Assembly (NCBI RefSeq): GCF_000740775.1
Contig: NZ_JFGS01000001.1
Location: 62,001-126,000, forward strand
Origin: Haematobacter missouriensis
Lineage (GTDB): Bacteria > Pseudomonadota > Alphaproteobacteria > Rhodobacterales > Rhodobacteraceae
DNA: 64,000 bases
Direction: 5' to 3'
Positions 27,040 through 39,126 of the stretch are shown here, piece by piece. Each line of letters opens with the position of its first letter. The first letter of the stretch is position 1. Both the position numbers and the translations under genes were made by a program. The notes under the pieces are model-generated. The model worked only from the letters and a program-made list of their open reading frames with translations. It did not search any database and was not told the origin of the DNA.

Positions 27040-27606
27040 ATGAGTGTCAATGCGATCCTGGATGGAAGCGCGGTTACGCCGGTTGAGCCTCAGCCCGTGA
27101 TTCGGGCGGAGCGGCTCGTGCTGCGCCCGTTGCGAAAATCCGACGCGGGGCTTCTTTCGCTCTACTCCGGGGACCGGCGCGTGGCCGAAGGGACCCGTGC
27201 TATCCCGCATCCTCTGCCTCCCGGGATGACGGAGGCCTATATCGCGCGTGCTGAATCTCCCAAGCGGGTGGAGGATGTGTGGGCGCTTGATGGGTCGGAA
27301 CAGGGACTAGCCGAGCTTCTGGGTGTGATCAGCCTCACTCATATCGACAACAACCAATCGGAAGTCGGCTATTGGGTGGCACCCGCGTTCTGGAATGCGG
27401 GTTTCGCATCAGAGGCGATGGCAGCTCTGCTTGGCGCGAACCCGCACAAGTCGCGCACACTCTTTGCCGAGGCCTTTCAGGACAACCCTATCTCCGCCCG
27501 TGTGCTGACCAACGCGGGGTTCCGGTATCTTGGTGATGCCGAGGCCTACTCCATCGCGCGCGGGAGCAACGTACCGACCTGGACCTACCTCCGTCCGATG
27601 ATCTGA
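27040..27606 (+). CDS. GNAT acetyltransferase
   Basis: 188 residues, GNAT family of the RimJ/RimL type: ERLVLRPLRKSDAG at residues 25-38, the acetyl-CoA region SEVGYWVAPAFWNAGFASEA at 107-126 and DNPISARVLTNAGF near 150. Substrate unknown. A GNAT gene between rpmA and obgE is a recurrent arrangement in Rhodobacterales, so a link to ribosome assembly or ribosomal protein acetylation is possible but inferred. GGAGGG precedes the ATG. Confidence 0.85.
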   Translation: MSVNAILDGSAVTPVEPQPVIRAERLVLRPLRKSDAGLLSLYSGDRRVAEGTRAIPHPLPPGMTEAYIARAESPKRVEDVWALDGSEQGLAELLGVISLTHIDNNQSEVGYWVAPAFWNAGFASEAMAALLGANPHKSRTLFAEAFQDNPISARVLTNAGFRYLGDAEAYSIARGSNVPTWTYLRPMI

Positions 27607-27627
27607 TACGCGCGGCAGCGCAACTTT

Positions 27628-29874
<2,247 letters not shown>

Positions 29875-29999
29875 CCCGGTAACGATCCCCGGAGTTGGCG
29901 TGCCGGCCCGTTGATGGGAGCGCGGGTTTACAGCGGGATCCGGGTGGCAAAACCCACAGAACTCGCCTATCTCCGAAGCCTCAGCAGAGGGCCAGAGCC

Positions 30000-31268
30000 A
30001 TGGATATTGCCACCACTTCCGCGAAGACACTCATGACAGACCTCGGACGGGCTGCCCGTTCGGCGGCTGAGGAGCTTGCCTTCGCGCCAGCGGAGAGCAA
30101 GCGGGCAGCCCTGCTCGCCGCCGCAGAAGCGGTCTGGCGAGAGCGTGAGGGCATACTGCGCGCCAATGCGGAGGATTTGCGGGAAGCGGGGTCTCGCGAT
30201 CTCAGCCCCGCCATGATCGACCGGCTGACGCTGGACGAGGCGCGGATCGGCGGTATCGCCGAGGGGCTTCGCGCCGTGGCCGAGCAGAAGGATCCCGTGG
30301 GGGAGGTGATCTCCGAATGGGATCGCCCCTCCGGGCTGCATATCCGCAGGGTGCGTACGCCGCTGGGCGTCGTGGGCGTGATTTACGAAAGCCGCCCGAA
30401 CGTCACCGCCGATGCAGGCGCGCTGTGTCTGAAGGCGGGCAATGCCGTGATCCTGCGGGGTGGGTCGGAGAGCCTGAAATCCTCCCGCGCGATCCATGCC
30501 TGCATGGTGGAGGGCCTGCGTCAGGCGGGGCTGCCGGAAGCGGCGATCCAGCTTGTGCCGACCCGTGATCGCGCGGTGGTTACGGAAATGCTCCATGCGG
30601 TGGAATGGATAGACGTGATCGTGCCCCGCGGTGGAAAGAGCCTCGTCGGTCTTGTGCAGCGGGAGGCACGGGTGCCGGTCTTTGCGCATCTGGAGGGCAT
30701 CTGCCACGTCTATGTGGACGCAGAGGCGGACGTTGAGATGGCCCGCCGGATTGTGCTTAACGCCAAGACCCGCCGGACGGGCATCTGCGGCGCGGCGGAA
30801 TGCCTGCTGATCGACCGGCAGTTCCATGCGCTTCACGGCGCACCGATGATCCAGGACCTGATGGAGGCCGGTGTCGAGGTCCGGGCGGAAGGTGAGCTTG
30901 CCGACATCCCCGGAACGGTCAGGGCCACCGCCGAAGACTTCGGTAAGGAGTTCCTCGACATGGTGATCGCGGCAAAGCTGGTCGACGGTGTGGATGGTGC
31001 AATCGCGCATATCCGGCGTTACGGCTCCCAGCATACCGATGCGATCGTCACGGCGAACGATGCGGTATGGGAGCGGTTCGCGACGCGGCTCGACAGTGCT
31101 ATTCTGATGCGCAACGCATCCACCCAGTTCGCGGATGGCGGTGAGTTCGGCATGGGAGGCGAGATCGGTATCGCCACGGGCAAGATGCATGCCCGCGGCC
31201 CCGTGGGCGCGGAGCAGCTGACGAGCTTCAAGTATCTGGTCGAGGGCAGCGGCACCCTTCGCCCCTGA
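30000..31268 (+). CDS. proA: Glutamate-5-semialdehyde dehydrogenase
   Basis: 422 residues. It reduces gamma-glutamyl phosphate to glutamate semialdehyde with NADPH, following ProB. Key features are [18 protein letters not shown], the [17 protein letters not shown] segment with the catalytic cysteine (about residue 262), and [20 protein letters not shown] near the C-terminus. Start at ATG 30000 after AGAGGGCCAGAGCC. It lies 125 nt after proB. A GC hairpin follows the stop. Confidence 0.96.
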   Translation: MDIATTSAKTLMTDLGRAARSAAEELAFAPAESKRAALLAAAEAVWREREGILRANAEDLREAGSRDLSPAMIDRLTLDEARIGGIAEGLRAVAEQKDPVGEVISEWDRPSGLHIRRVRTPLGVVGVIYESRPNVTADAGALCLKAGNAVILRGGSESLKSSRAIHACMVEGLRQAGLPEAAIQLVPTRDRAVVTEMLHAVEWIDVIVPRGGKSLVGLVQREARVPVFAHLEGICHVYVDAEADVEMARRIVLNAKTRRTGICGAAECLLIDRQFHALHGAPMIQDLMEAGVEVRAEGELADIPGTVRATAEDFGKEFLDMVIAAKLVDGVDGAIAHIRRYGSQHTDAIVTANDAVWERFATRLDSAILMRNASTQFADGGEFGMGGEIGIATGKMHARGPVGAEQLTSFKYLVEGSGTLRP

Positions 31269-31273
31269 TCCGG

Positions 31274-31296
31274 ACGCCGCTGACGCGGCGGCGTTT
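31274..31296 (+). terminator. GC hairpin after proA
   Basis: ACGCCGC / GCGGCGT with a 7-base loop followed by TT, five bases after the proA stop. Short T tract, so a moderate candidate. Confidence 0.45.
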
Positions 31297-31405
31297 CCCG
31301 AGCCGCGCGCCGCCGGCTCTGCGTGGCGGCGGTGCCTGCCAAGGCACGCGCCCTACGGATGTGGAGAGGCGTTGGTTCTGCCACAGGAGGGATCGATAAG
31401 GGGCG

Positions 31406-32017
31406 TTACTCCGGAGGGGCGATGGCGCGTTCGTTCAGCAGGGGACGAATGAGGTCGGCCACCAGTGCCGCCGTCTCAAGCTTTGTGCGCGGCATCTCAT
31501 CGGTGAGCAGAAGATACCACGCGGTTGCCGCCATGCGGGTTTCGGCAGCGGCGACTGTCATCCCCACGGCCAGTTCGCCGCGTTCTGCGGCCCGAAGGAA
31601 AATCCCCCCGATATGTCGCCATCGTTCCTGCCTGGCGGCGATCAGCGTGGCCCGCACATCCGGGTCGGATTGCGCTTCCGCGATCAGACCGCGGAACACG
31701 CCGCCGCTGACCGGCTCCCGCCAATGTTCGAACATCGAAAACATGTAATCGACGAGATCCTGCCTCAGCATTCCGGTATCCGGCACCGGCAGCGTGTCCT
31801 TCGAGCGGTTGTAGAGGGCGAGAAGCAGATGGGCGCGGCTGGGCCACCAGCGGTAGAGCGTTGCCTTGCTGGCGGCGGCACGGCGGGCGACATCCTCCAT
31901 GCGAAGCGCGCCTATTCCCTTTTCGGCGATGAGTTCATCCGCGGCGTCGAGAATCGCGGTTTCAGACGCCGGATTTCGACGGGAGCCGATGGAGCGGCGC
32001 GACGGGCTGTCCTGCAT
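31406..32017 (-). CDS. TetR/AcrR-family regulator
   Basis: 203 residues. The N-terminal helix-turn-helix (ILDAADELIAEKGIGALRME then DVARRAAASKATLYRWWPS, residues 22-60) is typical TetR; the C-terminal part carries a TetR ligand-binding domain (TetR_C_11-like, PVSGGVFRGLIAEAQSDPDVR). Ligand unknown. A 16-bp palindrome lies 18 bases upstream of its ATG, in the gap shared with a divergent small membrane protein gene that is the likely target. Confidence 0.88.
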   Translation of the reverse strand: MQDSPSRRSIGSRRNPASETAILDAADELIAEKGIGALRMEDVARRAAASKATLYRWWPSRAHLLLALYNRSKDTLPVPDTGMLRQDLVDYMFSMFEHWREPVSGGVFRGLIAEAQSDPDVRATLIAARQERWRHIGGIFLRAAERGELAVGMTVAAAETRMAATAWYLLLTDEMPRTKLETAALVADLIRPLLNERAIAPPE

Positions 32018-32034
32018 CGGGATTCCTGTTGCTA

Positions 32035-32050
32035 AACGAAACGTATCGTT
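32035..32050. promoter_or_regulatory. Candidate TetR operator
   Basis: AACGAAAC followed directly by GTATCGTT: a 16-bp palindrome with one mismatched pair. The shape and the AACG...CGTT arms are like many TetR/AcrR sites. It lies 18 bp before tetR and 44 bp before the divergent gene. Confidence 0.6.
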
Positions 32051-32093
32051 CTATTGATGGTCTGAAGCGCGCTGCATTGAAAGAGGTTTCTCC

Positions 32094-32324
32094 ATGCCGG
32101 CCGACTCCGCCCGAACGTCACGTGCGCCGTCGCGGGCACGGTTCGCCTGCCTCGTCTTCCTGTTCGTTTACCCGCTTGTAACGGGACTGCTTTACCTGTC
32201 GCTCTCGCTTGTGCCGGAAATGCCGGTATGGGAGCGAACGTTGCATATCGTCCCGGTCGTGGTTGTCTCAATGGTTTGGGCGATCATTCCGCTCATTCAG
32301 AAGCGGCTTTTCCACCTGCTTTAA
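32094..32324 (+). CDS. Small two-helix membrane protein
   Basis: 76 residues with two hydrophobic helices (about residues 17-39, FACLVFLFVYPLVTGLLYLSL, and 50-68, LHIVPVVVVSMVWAIIPLI), a basic N-terminus and a basic C-terminus, so both ends are probably cytoplasmic. GAGG lies seven bases before the ATG. I do not recognise the family. Divergence from a TetR gene with an intervening palindrome suggests TetR control. Its stop is 7 nt from the convergent serS stop. Confidence 0.65.
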   Translation: MPADSARTSRAPSRARFACLVFLFVYPLVTGLLYLSLSLVPEMPVWERTLHIVPVVVVSMVWAIIPLIQKRLFHLL

Positions 32325-32331
32325 GGGGCGC

Positions 32332-33624
32332 TCAAACGAGCGCACCCTCCGCCGTGATCCTGGAGCGCCCGCCAAGATAGGGATGGAGTGCCGCGGGAAG
32401 CTCGACGGAACCGTCTTCCTGCTGGCCGTTTTCCAGAACCGCGATGAGGGTCCGGCCCACGGCCAGCCCGGAGCCGTTCAGCGTATGGACGAATTCCGGC
32501 TTGCCACCGCCTTCCGGCCGGTAGCGGGCATTCATGCGGCGCGCCTGAAAATCCCCGCAGACGGAGACGGAGGAGATCTCCCGATAGGTATCCTGCCCCG
32601 GCAGCCAGACTTCGAGATCGTGGGTCTTCGTCGCGCCAAACCCCATGTCGCCGGTGCAAAGCACGACGGTGCGGTAGGGCAGGCCGAGTTTCTCAAGGAT
32701 CCCCTCCGCACAGCGCGTCATGCGGCCATGCTCGGCAAGGCTGGCGTCCGGCGTGGTGATCGAGACCATCTCCACCTTCTCGAACTGATGCTGGCGCAGC
32801 ATTCCCGCCGTGTCCCGCCCGGCGCTGCCGGCCTCGGAGCGGAAACACTGGGTATGGGCGACGAAGCGTCGGGGAAGGGTTGCCTCGGCGCTGATCGTGT
32901 CGTTGACGATGTTGGTGAGCGTGACTTCTGCCGTGGGCACGAGCCACCAGCCCTCGCGGGTCTGATAGCTGTCCTCGCCGAATTTCGGGAGTTGGCCGGT
33001 GCCGAACATCATCTCCTCGCGCACGAGGACCGGCGTCCAGGTTTCGGTGAGGCCGTTCTCCGTCACGTGCGTGTCCAGCATGAACTGTGCCAGTGCCCGC
33101 TGCACCCGCGCCACGGCGCCCGACAACACGACAAAGCGTGCACCCGACAGTTTGGCGGCGGTCTCGAAATCCATCCCGCCCTGCACCGCCGGTAGCTGGT
33201 AGTGCTCCTTCGGGGTGAAATTGAACTGACGCGGCTCCCCCCAGCGGTGGATTTCCACGTTGTCGCTCTCATCCTTGCCCTCCGGCACGTCGGCGAGCGG
33301 CAGGTTCGGGATGGTGAGGAGCAGGTCGCGCAGCCGCAGATCATCCGCGGCGGCGGCGGCCTGCATGTCGGCCACTTCGGTCTTCTTGGCGGCGACAAGA
33401 GTGCGGAGCCGCTCGAACTCGGCCTCATCCCCGCGGGCCTTGGCGGCGCCGACCTGCTTGGAAGCGGCATTCTGGGCGGCCTGCGCCTCCTCCGCCACAC
33501 GGATGCGAGCGCGGCGCTCCTCATCGATGGCGAGGATGTCGGACGACATCGGAGACAGCCCGCGCCGGCAAAGTGCGGCGTCGAAAGCGGCGGGATTGTC
33601 GCGAATTGCGCGGATGTCGTGCAT
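32332..33624 (-). CDS. serS: Seryl-tRNA synthetase
   Basis: 430 residues. The N-terminal coiled-coil tRNA-binding arm covers about residues 30-100 ([22 protein letters not shown]...). The class II core shows motif 2 as [34 protein letters not shown] near 255-290, and motif 3 as [19 protein letters not shown] near 380-398. It charges tRNA-Ser, one of which is encoded in this window. [14 protein letters not shown] is the usual N-terminus. No T-box or other leader is seen in the 288-bp divergent gap to yajC. Confidence 0.97.
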   Translation of the reverse strand: MHDIRAIRDNPAAFDAALCRRGLSPMSSDILAIDEERRARIRVAEEAQAAQNAASKQVGAAKARGDEAEFERLRTLVAAKKTEVADMQAAAAADDLRLRDLLLTIPNLPLADVPEGKDESDNVEIHRWGEPRQFNFTPKEHYQLPAVQGGMDFETAAKLSGARFVVLSGAVARVQRALAQFMLDTHVTENGLTETWTPVLVREEMMFGTGQLPKFGEDSYQTREGWWLVPTAEVTLTNIVNDTISAEATLPRRFVAHTQCFRSEAGSAGRDTAGMLRQHQFEKVEMVSITTPDASLAEHGRMTRCAEGILEKLGLPYRTVVLCTGDMGFGATKTHDLEVWLPGQDTYREISSVSVCGDFQARRMNARYRPEGGGKPEFVHTLNGSGLAVGRTLIAVLENGQQEDGSVELPAALHPYLGGRSRITAEGALV

Positions 33625-33912
33625 GATGTCACCGAAGTTGGATCGTCCGGGCCCCGTATGCCCGACAGAGCCGAAGGGGGAAAGGCTTTTCCGCGCCGGG
33701 TGTCCGACGAGCGGCTCCGGGCGGTGCGCCGGGCAAGGCGCGGCCTAGACGGCTGGCCAGCGATTGGCCAGCGGCATGCCCGAGGTTGAAACGAACACGG
33801 AGTCGCGCTGTCCCGCCGCCTTGCGCTCCAGAAACCCCGACTATAGGGTGCGCGCCAGCCTTCCGGGGGGATCTCCGGAGTGACCCAAAGGGCCAGACAT
33901 CAGGAGGACCCC

Positions 33913-34245
33913 ATGTTCGCAACTCCCGCCTTCGCGCAGGCTGCCGGCTCCGGCGGCGCAGCTTCGGCTCTGACCAGCTTCGTTCCTCTGATCCTGATCT
34001 TCGCGATCATGTATTTCCTGCTCATCCGTCCGCAGCAGAAGCGGCAGAAGGAGCACAAGGCGATGATCGAGGCGGTGAAGCGCGGTGACCAGATCCTGAC
34101 CAACGGCGGCATCATCGGCAAGGTGACTCGCGTCAAGGACGATGGCGAGCTTGAAGTCGAGATCTCCGACGGCGTGCGGGTCCGCGTTCTGCGCTCCATG
34201 GTCGCGCAGGTGCTGTCCAAGACCGAGCCGGTCGCCAACACCTGA
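33913..34245 (+). CDS. yajC: Preprotein translocase accessory subunit YajC
   Basis: 110 residues with one membrane helix (SFVPLILIFAIMYFLLIRPQQKRQKEH, about residues 22-48) and a soluble tail with NGGIIGKVTRVKDDGELEVEI. It joins SecDF at the Sec translocon. AGGAGG lies just upstream of the ATG at 33913. An 8-bp GC hairpin separates it from secD. Confidence 0.95.
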   Translation: MFATPAFAQAAGSGGAASALTSFVPLILIFAIMYFLLIRPQQKRQKEHKAMIEAVKRGDQILTNGGIIGKVTRVKDDGELEVEISDGVRVRVLRSMVAQVLSKTEPVANT

Positions 34246-34254
34246 TCCCATTCG

Positions 34255-34284
34255 CGGGCGGGACGCATAGTGAGCGCCCGCCCG
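34255..34284 (+). terminator. Hairpin between yajC and secD
   Basis: CGGGCGGG / CCCGCCCG with a 14-base loop and no T tract. It may attenuate read-through from yajC into secD or act as an RNA stabiliser. Confidence 0.35.
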
Positions 34285-34312
34285 TCGATCCGTCCCTGAA
34301 GCCGAGAACCCC

Positions 34313-35980
34313 ATGCTGCACTTCCCCCTCTGGAAGCGGATCCTGATCTGGGTGACAATCGCGATCGGTATCGCCGTCGCCCTGCCGAACGCTTTCTACG
34401 ACCGGGTCGAACGTCACAACGACGCCGTCGCCCAATACGACAAGACCGGACAGGCGACCGACCCGGAGACGGTGGAGGCGCTGTCCTTGTGGCCGTCCTG
34501 GATGCCGTCGAAAATCCTGAACCTCGGGCTCGATCTCAGGGGAGGGGCGCATCTTCTCGCGGAAGTGCATCTCTCGGATGTCTATGCCGGTCGGATAGAC
34601 AGCCTTTGGCCGGAGGTGCGCGACGCTCTGGTGCAGGAGCGGGCGACTGTCGGTTCCGTGCGGCGGCTGACCTCGGAGCCGGGCGTGCTTCAGGTGCAGA
34701 TCTCCCAGCCGGAAGGCATGCCGCGCGCGCTCGAAATCGTGCGTACCCTATCGCGTCCCGTGACCACACTGACGGGTGTGGGGGCGAGCGACCTCGCTAT
34801 CAATGCACAGGGCGACACGATCACCGTTCAGCTCTCGGATGCGGAGCGGCATGCCTCGGACGAGCGGACCATGGCCCAGTCGCTTGAGATCGTCCGACGC
34901 CGCGTCGATGAGGTCGGTACCCGAGAGCCAACCATCGTGCGGCAGGGTGACGACCGTATCCTCATTCAGGTGCCGGGTCTTGGCTCTGCCGATGAGCTGA
35001 AAGGCCTGATCGGTACCACCGCGCGGCTGACCTTCAATTCCGTCGTGGGCCGTACGCAGGATCCCAATGCCAACCCGGGCCCGCGCAACAGCCTTTATGC
35101 CGCGCAGGAGGAGCCGGGCGTCTATTACATCGTCCAGACCGAGCCTGTGCTTTCCGGGGATTTGCTCACTGACGCCCAGCCTGCCTTCGACCAGAATGGG
35201 CGGCCCGCGGTGAACTTCCGCTTCAACGCGACGGGAGCCCGGGTCTTCGGGGACTATACCGCTACCCATATCGGGCAACCCTTCGCCATCGTGCTGGACG
35301 AAAAGGTGATCTCCGCCCCGGTCATCCAGAGCCATATCGCGGGCGGGTCTGGCATCATCACGGGCAACTTCAGCGTCGAGGGTTCGACGGAGCTTGCCGT
35401 CCTGCTTCGGGCGGGGGCGCTTCCTGCGAAGATGACCTTCCTTGAGGAGCGGACGATCGGGCCGGAACTCGGGCAGGATTCAATCGACGCCGGGCGCCTC
35501 GCCGCAACGGTCGCGATGATCGCGGTCATGCTCTTCATGGTGGCAGGTTACGGTTTCTTCGGAATGATCGCCAACGTAGCGCTCATCCTGAACCTGATCT
35601 TCATCATCGCGCTGATGTCGCTCATCGGCGCCACGCTGACCATGCCGGGTATCGCGGGGATCGTGCTGACCATCGGCATGGCCGTGGATGCGAACGTGCT
35701 GATCCTCGAACGGGTGCGGGAGGAACTGCGAAACGGCACACGTCCTGCACGCGCCATCGAGCTTGGCTATGAGAAGGCGTCTTCCGCCATCATGGACGCG
35801 AACGTCACCACCCTGATGATCGCGGTCATTCTCTTCGCGCTCGGGTCCGGGCCGGTTCGCGGCTTTGCCGTGACGCTGGCACTCGGCCTCGTCACTTCCC
35901 TGTTCACCGCGGTCTCCGTCACCCGTCTGCTCATCTCCATGTGGTATGACTGGCGCCGGCCGAAGACGCTGAAGGTCTGA
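34313..35980 (+). CDS. secD: Protein translocase subunit SecD
   Basis: 555 residues with the SecD plan: one N-terminal membrane helix (LIWVTIAIGIAVALP), LNLGLDLRGGAHLL (about 67-80), a large periplasmic P1 domain to about residue 380, then five membrane helices with the conserved GPELGQDSIDAG and MAVDANVLILERVREELRNG motifs. It uses the proton gradient to complete preprotein export. secF follows after one base. Confidence 0.97.
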   Translation: MLHFPLWKRILIWVTIAIGIAVALPNAFYDRVERHNDAVAQYDKTGQATDPETVEALSLWPSWMPSKILNLGLDLRGGAHLLAEVHLSDVYAGRIDSLWPEVRDALVQERATVGSVRRLTSEPGVLQVQISQPEGMPRALEIVRTLSRPVTTLTGVGASDLAINAQGDTITVQLSDAERHASDERTMAQSLEIVRRRVDEVGTREPTIVRQGDDRILIQVPGLGSADELKGLIGTTARLTFNSVVGRTQDPNANPGPRNSLYAAQEEPGVYYIVQTEPVLSGDLLTDAQPAFDQNGRPAVNFRFNATGARVFGDYTATHIGQPFAIVLDEKVISAPVIQSHIAGGSGIITGNFSVEGSTELAVLLRAGALPAKMTFLEERTIGPELGQDSIDAGRLAATVAMIAVMLFMVAGYGFFGMIANVALILNLIFIIALMSLIGATLTMPGIAGIVLTIGMAVDANVLILERVREELRNGTRPARAIELGYEKASSAIMDANVTTLMIAVILFALGSGPVRGFAVTLALGLVTSLFTAVSVTRLLISMWYDWRRPKTLKV

Positions 35981-35981
35981 C

Positions 35982-36947
35982 ATGTATCGGCTCAAGCTCG
36001 TTCCCGACAACACGAACTGGGACTTCTTCCGTTTTGCGCGCGTGGTGTTCCCGGCCTCGATGCTGGCCATGGTCATCGCCATCGCGAGCTGCTTCACGCT
36101 GGGCTTCAACTTCGGCATCGACTTTCTCGGCGGCACGACCATCCGCACGGAGGCCAGTCAACCCGTGGACATCGGCGCCTATCGCAATGCGCTGGAACCG
36201 CTGGGTTATGGGGATGTGACACTGACGCAGGTCTATGATCCGACATTCCGGGCGGATCAGCACGTGGCGCAGATCCGCATCCAGGCCCCCGATGATGCAC
36301 ATATGCTGTCATCGGACCAGATCACCGCGGCGGAGCACGCCCTTCAGGCGGTTGACCCCTCCATCCGTTTCCAAGCGGTGGAAACCGTCGGGCCGAAGGT
36401 CTCGGGCGAACTGGTCTCCATGGCGCTGCTGTCTCTCGGCGCGGCGATCATCGGGATCATGTTCTACATATGGATGCGCTTCGAATGGCAGTTCGGCGTC
36501 GCGGCGGTTGCGGCGCTTCTGCACGACGCAGTCATGACCATAGGCGTCTTCTCACTGTTCCAGATCAAGTTCGATCTGACCGTCGTCGCTGCTGTGCTGA
36601 CGGTGGTGGGCTATTCGATCAACGATACGGTGGTGATCTTCGACCGGGTGCGCGAGAACCTCGTGAAATACAAGAAGCGCAGCCTGAAGGACATCGTGAA
36701 CCTCTCGCTCAATGAAACGCTGAGCCGGACGATCATGACGACGATGACCACTTTCCTCGCGCTTCTCGTGCTGCTGGCGCTTGGCGGGGATGTGATCCGG
36801 GGCTTCTCCTTCGCGATGGTGTTCGGGATTTTCGTTGGTTGTTACTCCACGATCTTCATCGCTTCGGTGGTGCTGATATGGCTTGGCGTGGATCGCTCGG
36901 ACAAGACGGAAAAGGCAGGAAAGGACGCAGCGAAGGCCGCGCCCTGA
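35982..36947 (+). CDS. secF: Protein translocase subunit SecF
   Basis: 321 residues with six membrane helices and a small periplasmic domain. FGIDFLGGTTIRTEA (about residues 44-58), GPKVSGELVSMALLSL, and the YSINDTVVIFDRVRENL motif (about 205-221) identify SecF. It forms the SecDF complex with the adjacent gene product. The stop is only 3 bases from the stop of the convergent hydrolase gene. Confidence 0.97.
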   Translation: MYRLKLVPDNTNWDFFRFARVVFPASMLAMVIAIASCFTLGFNFGIDFLGGTTIRTEASQPVDIGAYRNALEPLGYGDVTLTQVYDPTFRADQHVAQIRIQAPDDAHMLSSDQITAAEHALQAVDPSIRFQAVETVGPKVSGELVSMALLSLGAAIIGIMFYIWMRFEWQFGVAAVAALLHDAVMTIGVFSLFQIKFDLTVVAAVLTVVGYSINDTVVIFDRVRENLVKYKKRSLKDIVNLSLNETLSRTIMTTMTTFLALLVLLALGGDVIRGFSFAMVFGIFVGCYSTIFIASVVLIWLGVDRSDKTEKAGKDAAKAAP

Positions 36948-36950
36948 GCC

Positions 36951-37958
36951 TCATTCCGCGGTCGGCGGGGCGAGCCCGAAGGGTTCGTCCTCCGTCCGCG
37001 TGATGAAGCGCGCCACGGCATCGGCAAGGCCGGTGGCCAGCGGCACCGAAGGGTTGGAATAGCTGGCCAGATTGGCGGCCTTGTCGCCGGGCGGAACCTC
37101 CTTCAGCACATGGTTCATGCCGGGGAGCAGCAGGGTCACGGCGTCATTTCTCGCCTGTGTGAGCGTTGCGGCATCGGTCGGGTCGAGTTGCAGATCCTCC
37201 CCGCCGGAGACGATCATCAGCGGACCGCCATAGCGCCGCGTCATCTCTCCCGGATCGTGCGAAAACAGATCGATCAGGTAGCCCTGAATCTGGGGTCCGA
37301 GCATCGGACGGAGCGATTCCGGGATCTGATCCTCCGGCACGCGCTGGCCGCGTTGCAGGCTGTCGAGAGCGGCATCCGCAGCGCTACGTGTGCTGTCATC
37401 TTCCAGGCTCCGGGTAAGCTGATCCTCCAGCACCACGGCGAGCGACCTGCCCGGAGTGGCCAGAAGGATCACCCCACAGAAAGCCCGCTCATCGCCCGCC
37501 ACCGCGCTCAGGGCGACCAGCCCACCCTCGCTGTGGCCGATGAGCCAGGTGCAGGGCAGACCGGTTTGTCCGGCGAGGCTTGCCGCCCAGACGATGGCGT
37601 CTCGCCCATAGGCGGCCAGCGTCACGTCATTCGCATCGGAAATCGCAGCGGCGCTTCCGAACATGCCACGCTTGTCGGCCCGGAGTGTCGCGATACCGCG
37701 TTCCGCCAGCGCTTCGGCAAGCTGCTTGTAGGCGTCGGTGTCAAGGCCGAGCGGTCCGTTGCCATTCCTGTCCGTGGGGCCGGAGCCGGGCAGGATCAGC
37801 GCGACAGCCTGCGGCGATTGCGGTGTCAGGTATGTTCCGGCAAGCGCCCCCAGCGGTCCGGGCGCGGTTAGCTCCTTTTCCGTCAGGCCATCGGCCAGCG
37901 CGGGAGAGGCGAGGGGGATAGCCGCGAGAAAAGCGGCGCGGGCGAATTGCAGCATCAT
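36951..37958 (-). CDS. Exported alpha/beta hydrolase
   Basis: About 335 residues with a signal peptide (LQFARAAFLAAIPLASPALA). The alpha/beta hydrolase core shows ALILPGSGPTDRNGNGPLGL (oxyanion region), LRADKRGMFGS, and the nucleophile elbow LIGHSEGG near residue 145; a later ISGGEDLQLDP supplies the Asp region and GMNHVLKE the His. It should be a periplasmic esterase or peptidase of unknown substrate. Two ATGs (37958, 37955) follow GGAGG; the first is used. It sits between secF and the Mth938/ccm genes on the opposite strand, an interruption of an otherwise conserved run. Confidence 0.82.
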   Translation of the reverse strand: MMLQFARAAFLAAIPLASPALADGLTEKELTAPGPLGALAGTYLTPQSPQAVALILPGSGPTDRNGNGPLGLDTDAYKQLAEALAERGIATLRADKRGMFGSAAAISDANDVTLAAYGRDAIVWAASLAGQTGLPCTWLIGHSEGGLVALSAVAGDERAFCGVILLATPGRSLAVVLEDQLTRSLEDDSTRSAADAALDSLQRGQRVPEDQIPESLRPMLGPQIQGYLIDLFSHDPGEMTRRYGGPLMIVSGGEDLQLDPTDAATLTQARNDAVTLLLPGMNHVLKEVPPGDKAANLASYSNPSVPLATGLADAVARFITRTEDEPFGLAPPTAE

Positions 37959-38064
37959 GAACCTCCGCCGGGGCAAGATAGTGCCGGATGCCGTTTCGCC
38001 AACCGATACCCTGTGAAACCGGGAGGATTGGCAGTATCATGACCATGAAACTGCGGAGGGTGAG

Positions 38065-38439
38065 ATGCGCCTCAACGAAATCGTTTACAACGATGCGCGG
38101 CCGATTGATGGCTATGGGCCGGGGTTCTTCCGCGTTGCCGGAAAGGTGATCGAGGGGCCGGTGCTGGTTTCCGCGCAGGGTGCGGCGACCTGGGGCGGGC
38201 TGGAGGACGTGGCTCCGCTGCTCTCGCTCAAGACGAAGATCGACGTGCTGTTCATCGGCACAGGGGCGGAGGTCGCCTTTCTTCCCCGCGCGCTTCGCGA
38301 GCAACTGGAAGAGGCGGGTCTTGCCGCGGAGGCGATGGCCACGCCGGCCGCCGCCCGGACCTACAACGTGCTCCTTTCCGAAGGACGGCGGGTGGCAGTG
38401 GCGCTTCTCCCCGTGATGGCGCCGCCTGCCGGTGCGTGA
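38065..38439 (+). CDS. Mth938-like domain protein
   Basis: 124 residues with the Mth938/DUF498 fold: INGYGPGFFRV-like segment (DGYGPGFFRVAG), VLFIGTGAEVAFLP and AARTYNVLLSEGRRVAVALLP. Human NDUFAF3, a complex I assembly factor, belongs to the same superfamily, so assembly of a respiratory complex is a possible role. In Rhodobacter capsulatus a homologue lies next to the cytochrome c biogenesis (hel/ccm) genes, as here. Function not proven. Confidence 0.88.
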   Translation: MRLNEIVYNDARPIDGYGPGFFRVAGKVIEGPVLVSAQGAATWGGLEDVAPLLSLKTKIDVLFIGTGAEVAFLPRALREQLEEAGLAAEAMATPAAARTYNVLLSEGRRVAVALLPVMAPPAGA

Positions 38440-38499
38440 TCGCCGCATCGGCCACATGGGCGGCTTTTCCCGCTCTCTGGGATAGGCTATCCGGCGAGT

Positions 38500-39126
38500 A
38501 TGACGCTTGAGGTAAGAGATCTGGCCTGCGCGCGGGGCGGGATACCGGTGCTGGAAGGGGTAAGCTTCACGCTTCCCCCCGGCGGTGCTCTTGTGCTGCG
38601 CGGCCCGAATGGCATCGGCAAGACAACGCTGCTGCGGACGCTGGCCGGATTGCAGCCGCCGCTTTCCGGCACGATTTCCGCGCCGCCTGAGGCCATCGCC
38701 TATTCCGCCCATGCGGACGGGCTGAAGGCGACGCTGACTGTTACCGAGAACCTCGCCTTCTGGGCGCGGCTGCACGGACAACGCGAGATCGGTTCGGCGA
38801 TGGAGACCTTCGGCCTCGGTCCCCTGCGCGAACGTCCGGCACAGAACCTTTCGGCGGGTCAGCGGCGGCGGCTGGGCCTTGCGCGGCTTCTGGTCACGGG
38901 GCGACCGATCTGGCTGCTGGACGAGCCGACGGTTTCGCTGGACAGCGAGGGCGTGACGCTTTTCGCGGATGCGGTGCGGGCGCATCTGGCCAGCGGCGGT
39001 GCGGCGCTGATCGCCACCCATGTCGATCTGGGCCTCGGCGTGCCGCCCGTGATGGACATCGCGGCCTTCCGGGCGCGGGCCGAGGCGATGGGGGATTTCG
39101 ACCTGGCTTTCGGAGGCCTCTCGTGA
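38500..39126 (+). CDS. ccmA: Heme exporter ATP-binding protein CcmA
   Basis: 208 residues, ABC ATPase. Walker A is GPNGIGKTT (about 37-45), the signature is [15 protein letters not shown], and Walker B is [13 protein letters not shown]. With CcmB it powers release of holo-CcmE from CcmC during cytochrome c maturation. The end overlaps ccmB by 4 nt (GTGA-type junction), confirming one operon. Confidence 0.95.
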   Translation: MTLEVRDLACARGGIPVLEGVSFTLPPGGALVLRGPNGIGKTTLLRTLAGLQPPLSGTISAPPEAIAYSAHADGLKATLTVTENLAFWARLHGQREIGSAMETFGLGPLRERPAQNLSAGQRRRLGLARLLVTGRPIWLLDEPTVSLDSEGVTLFADAVRAHLASGGAALIATHVDLGLGVPPVMDIAAFRARAEAMGDFDLAFGGLS

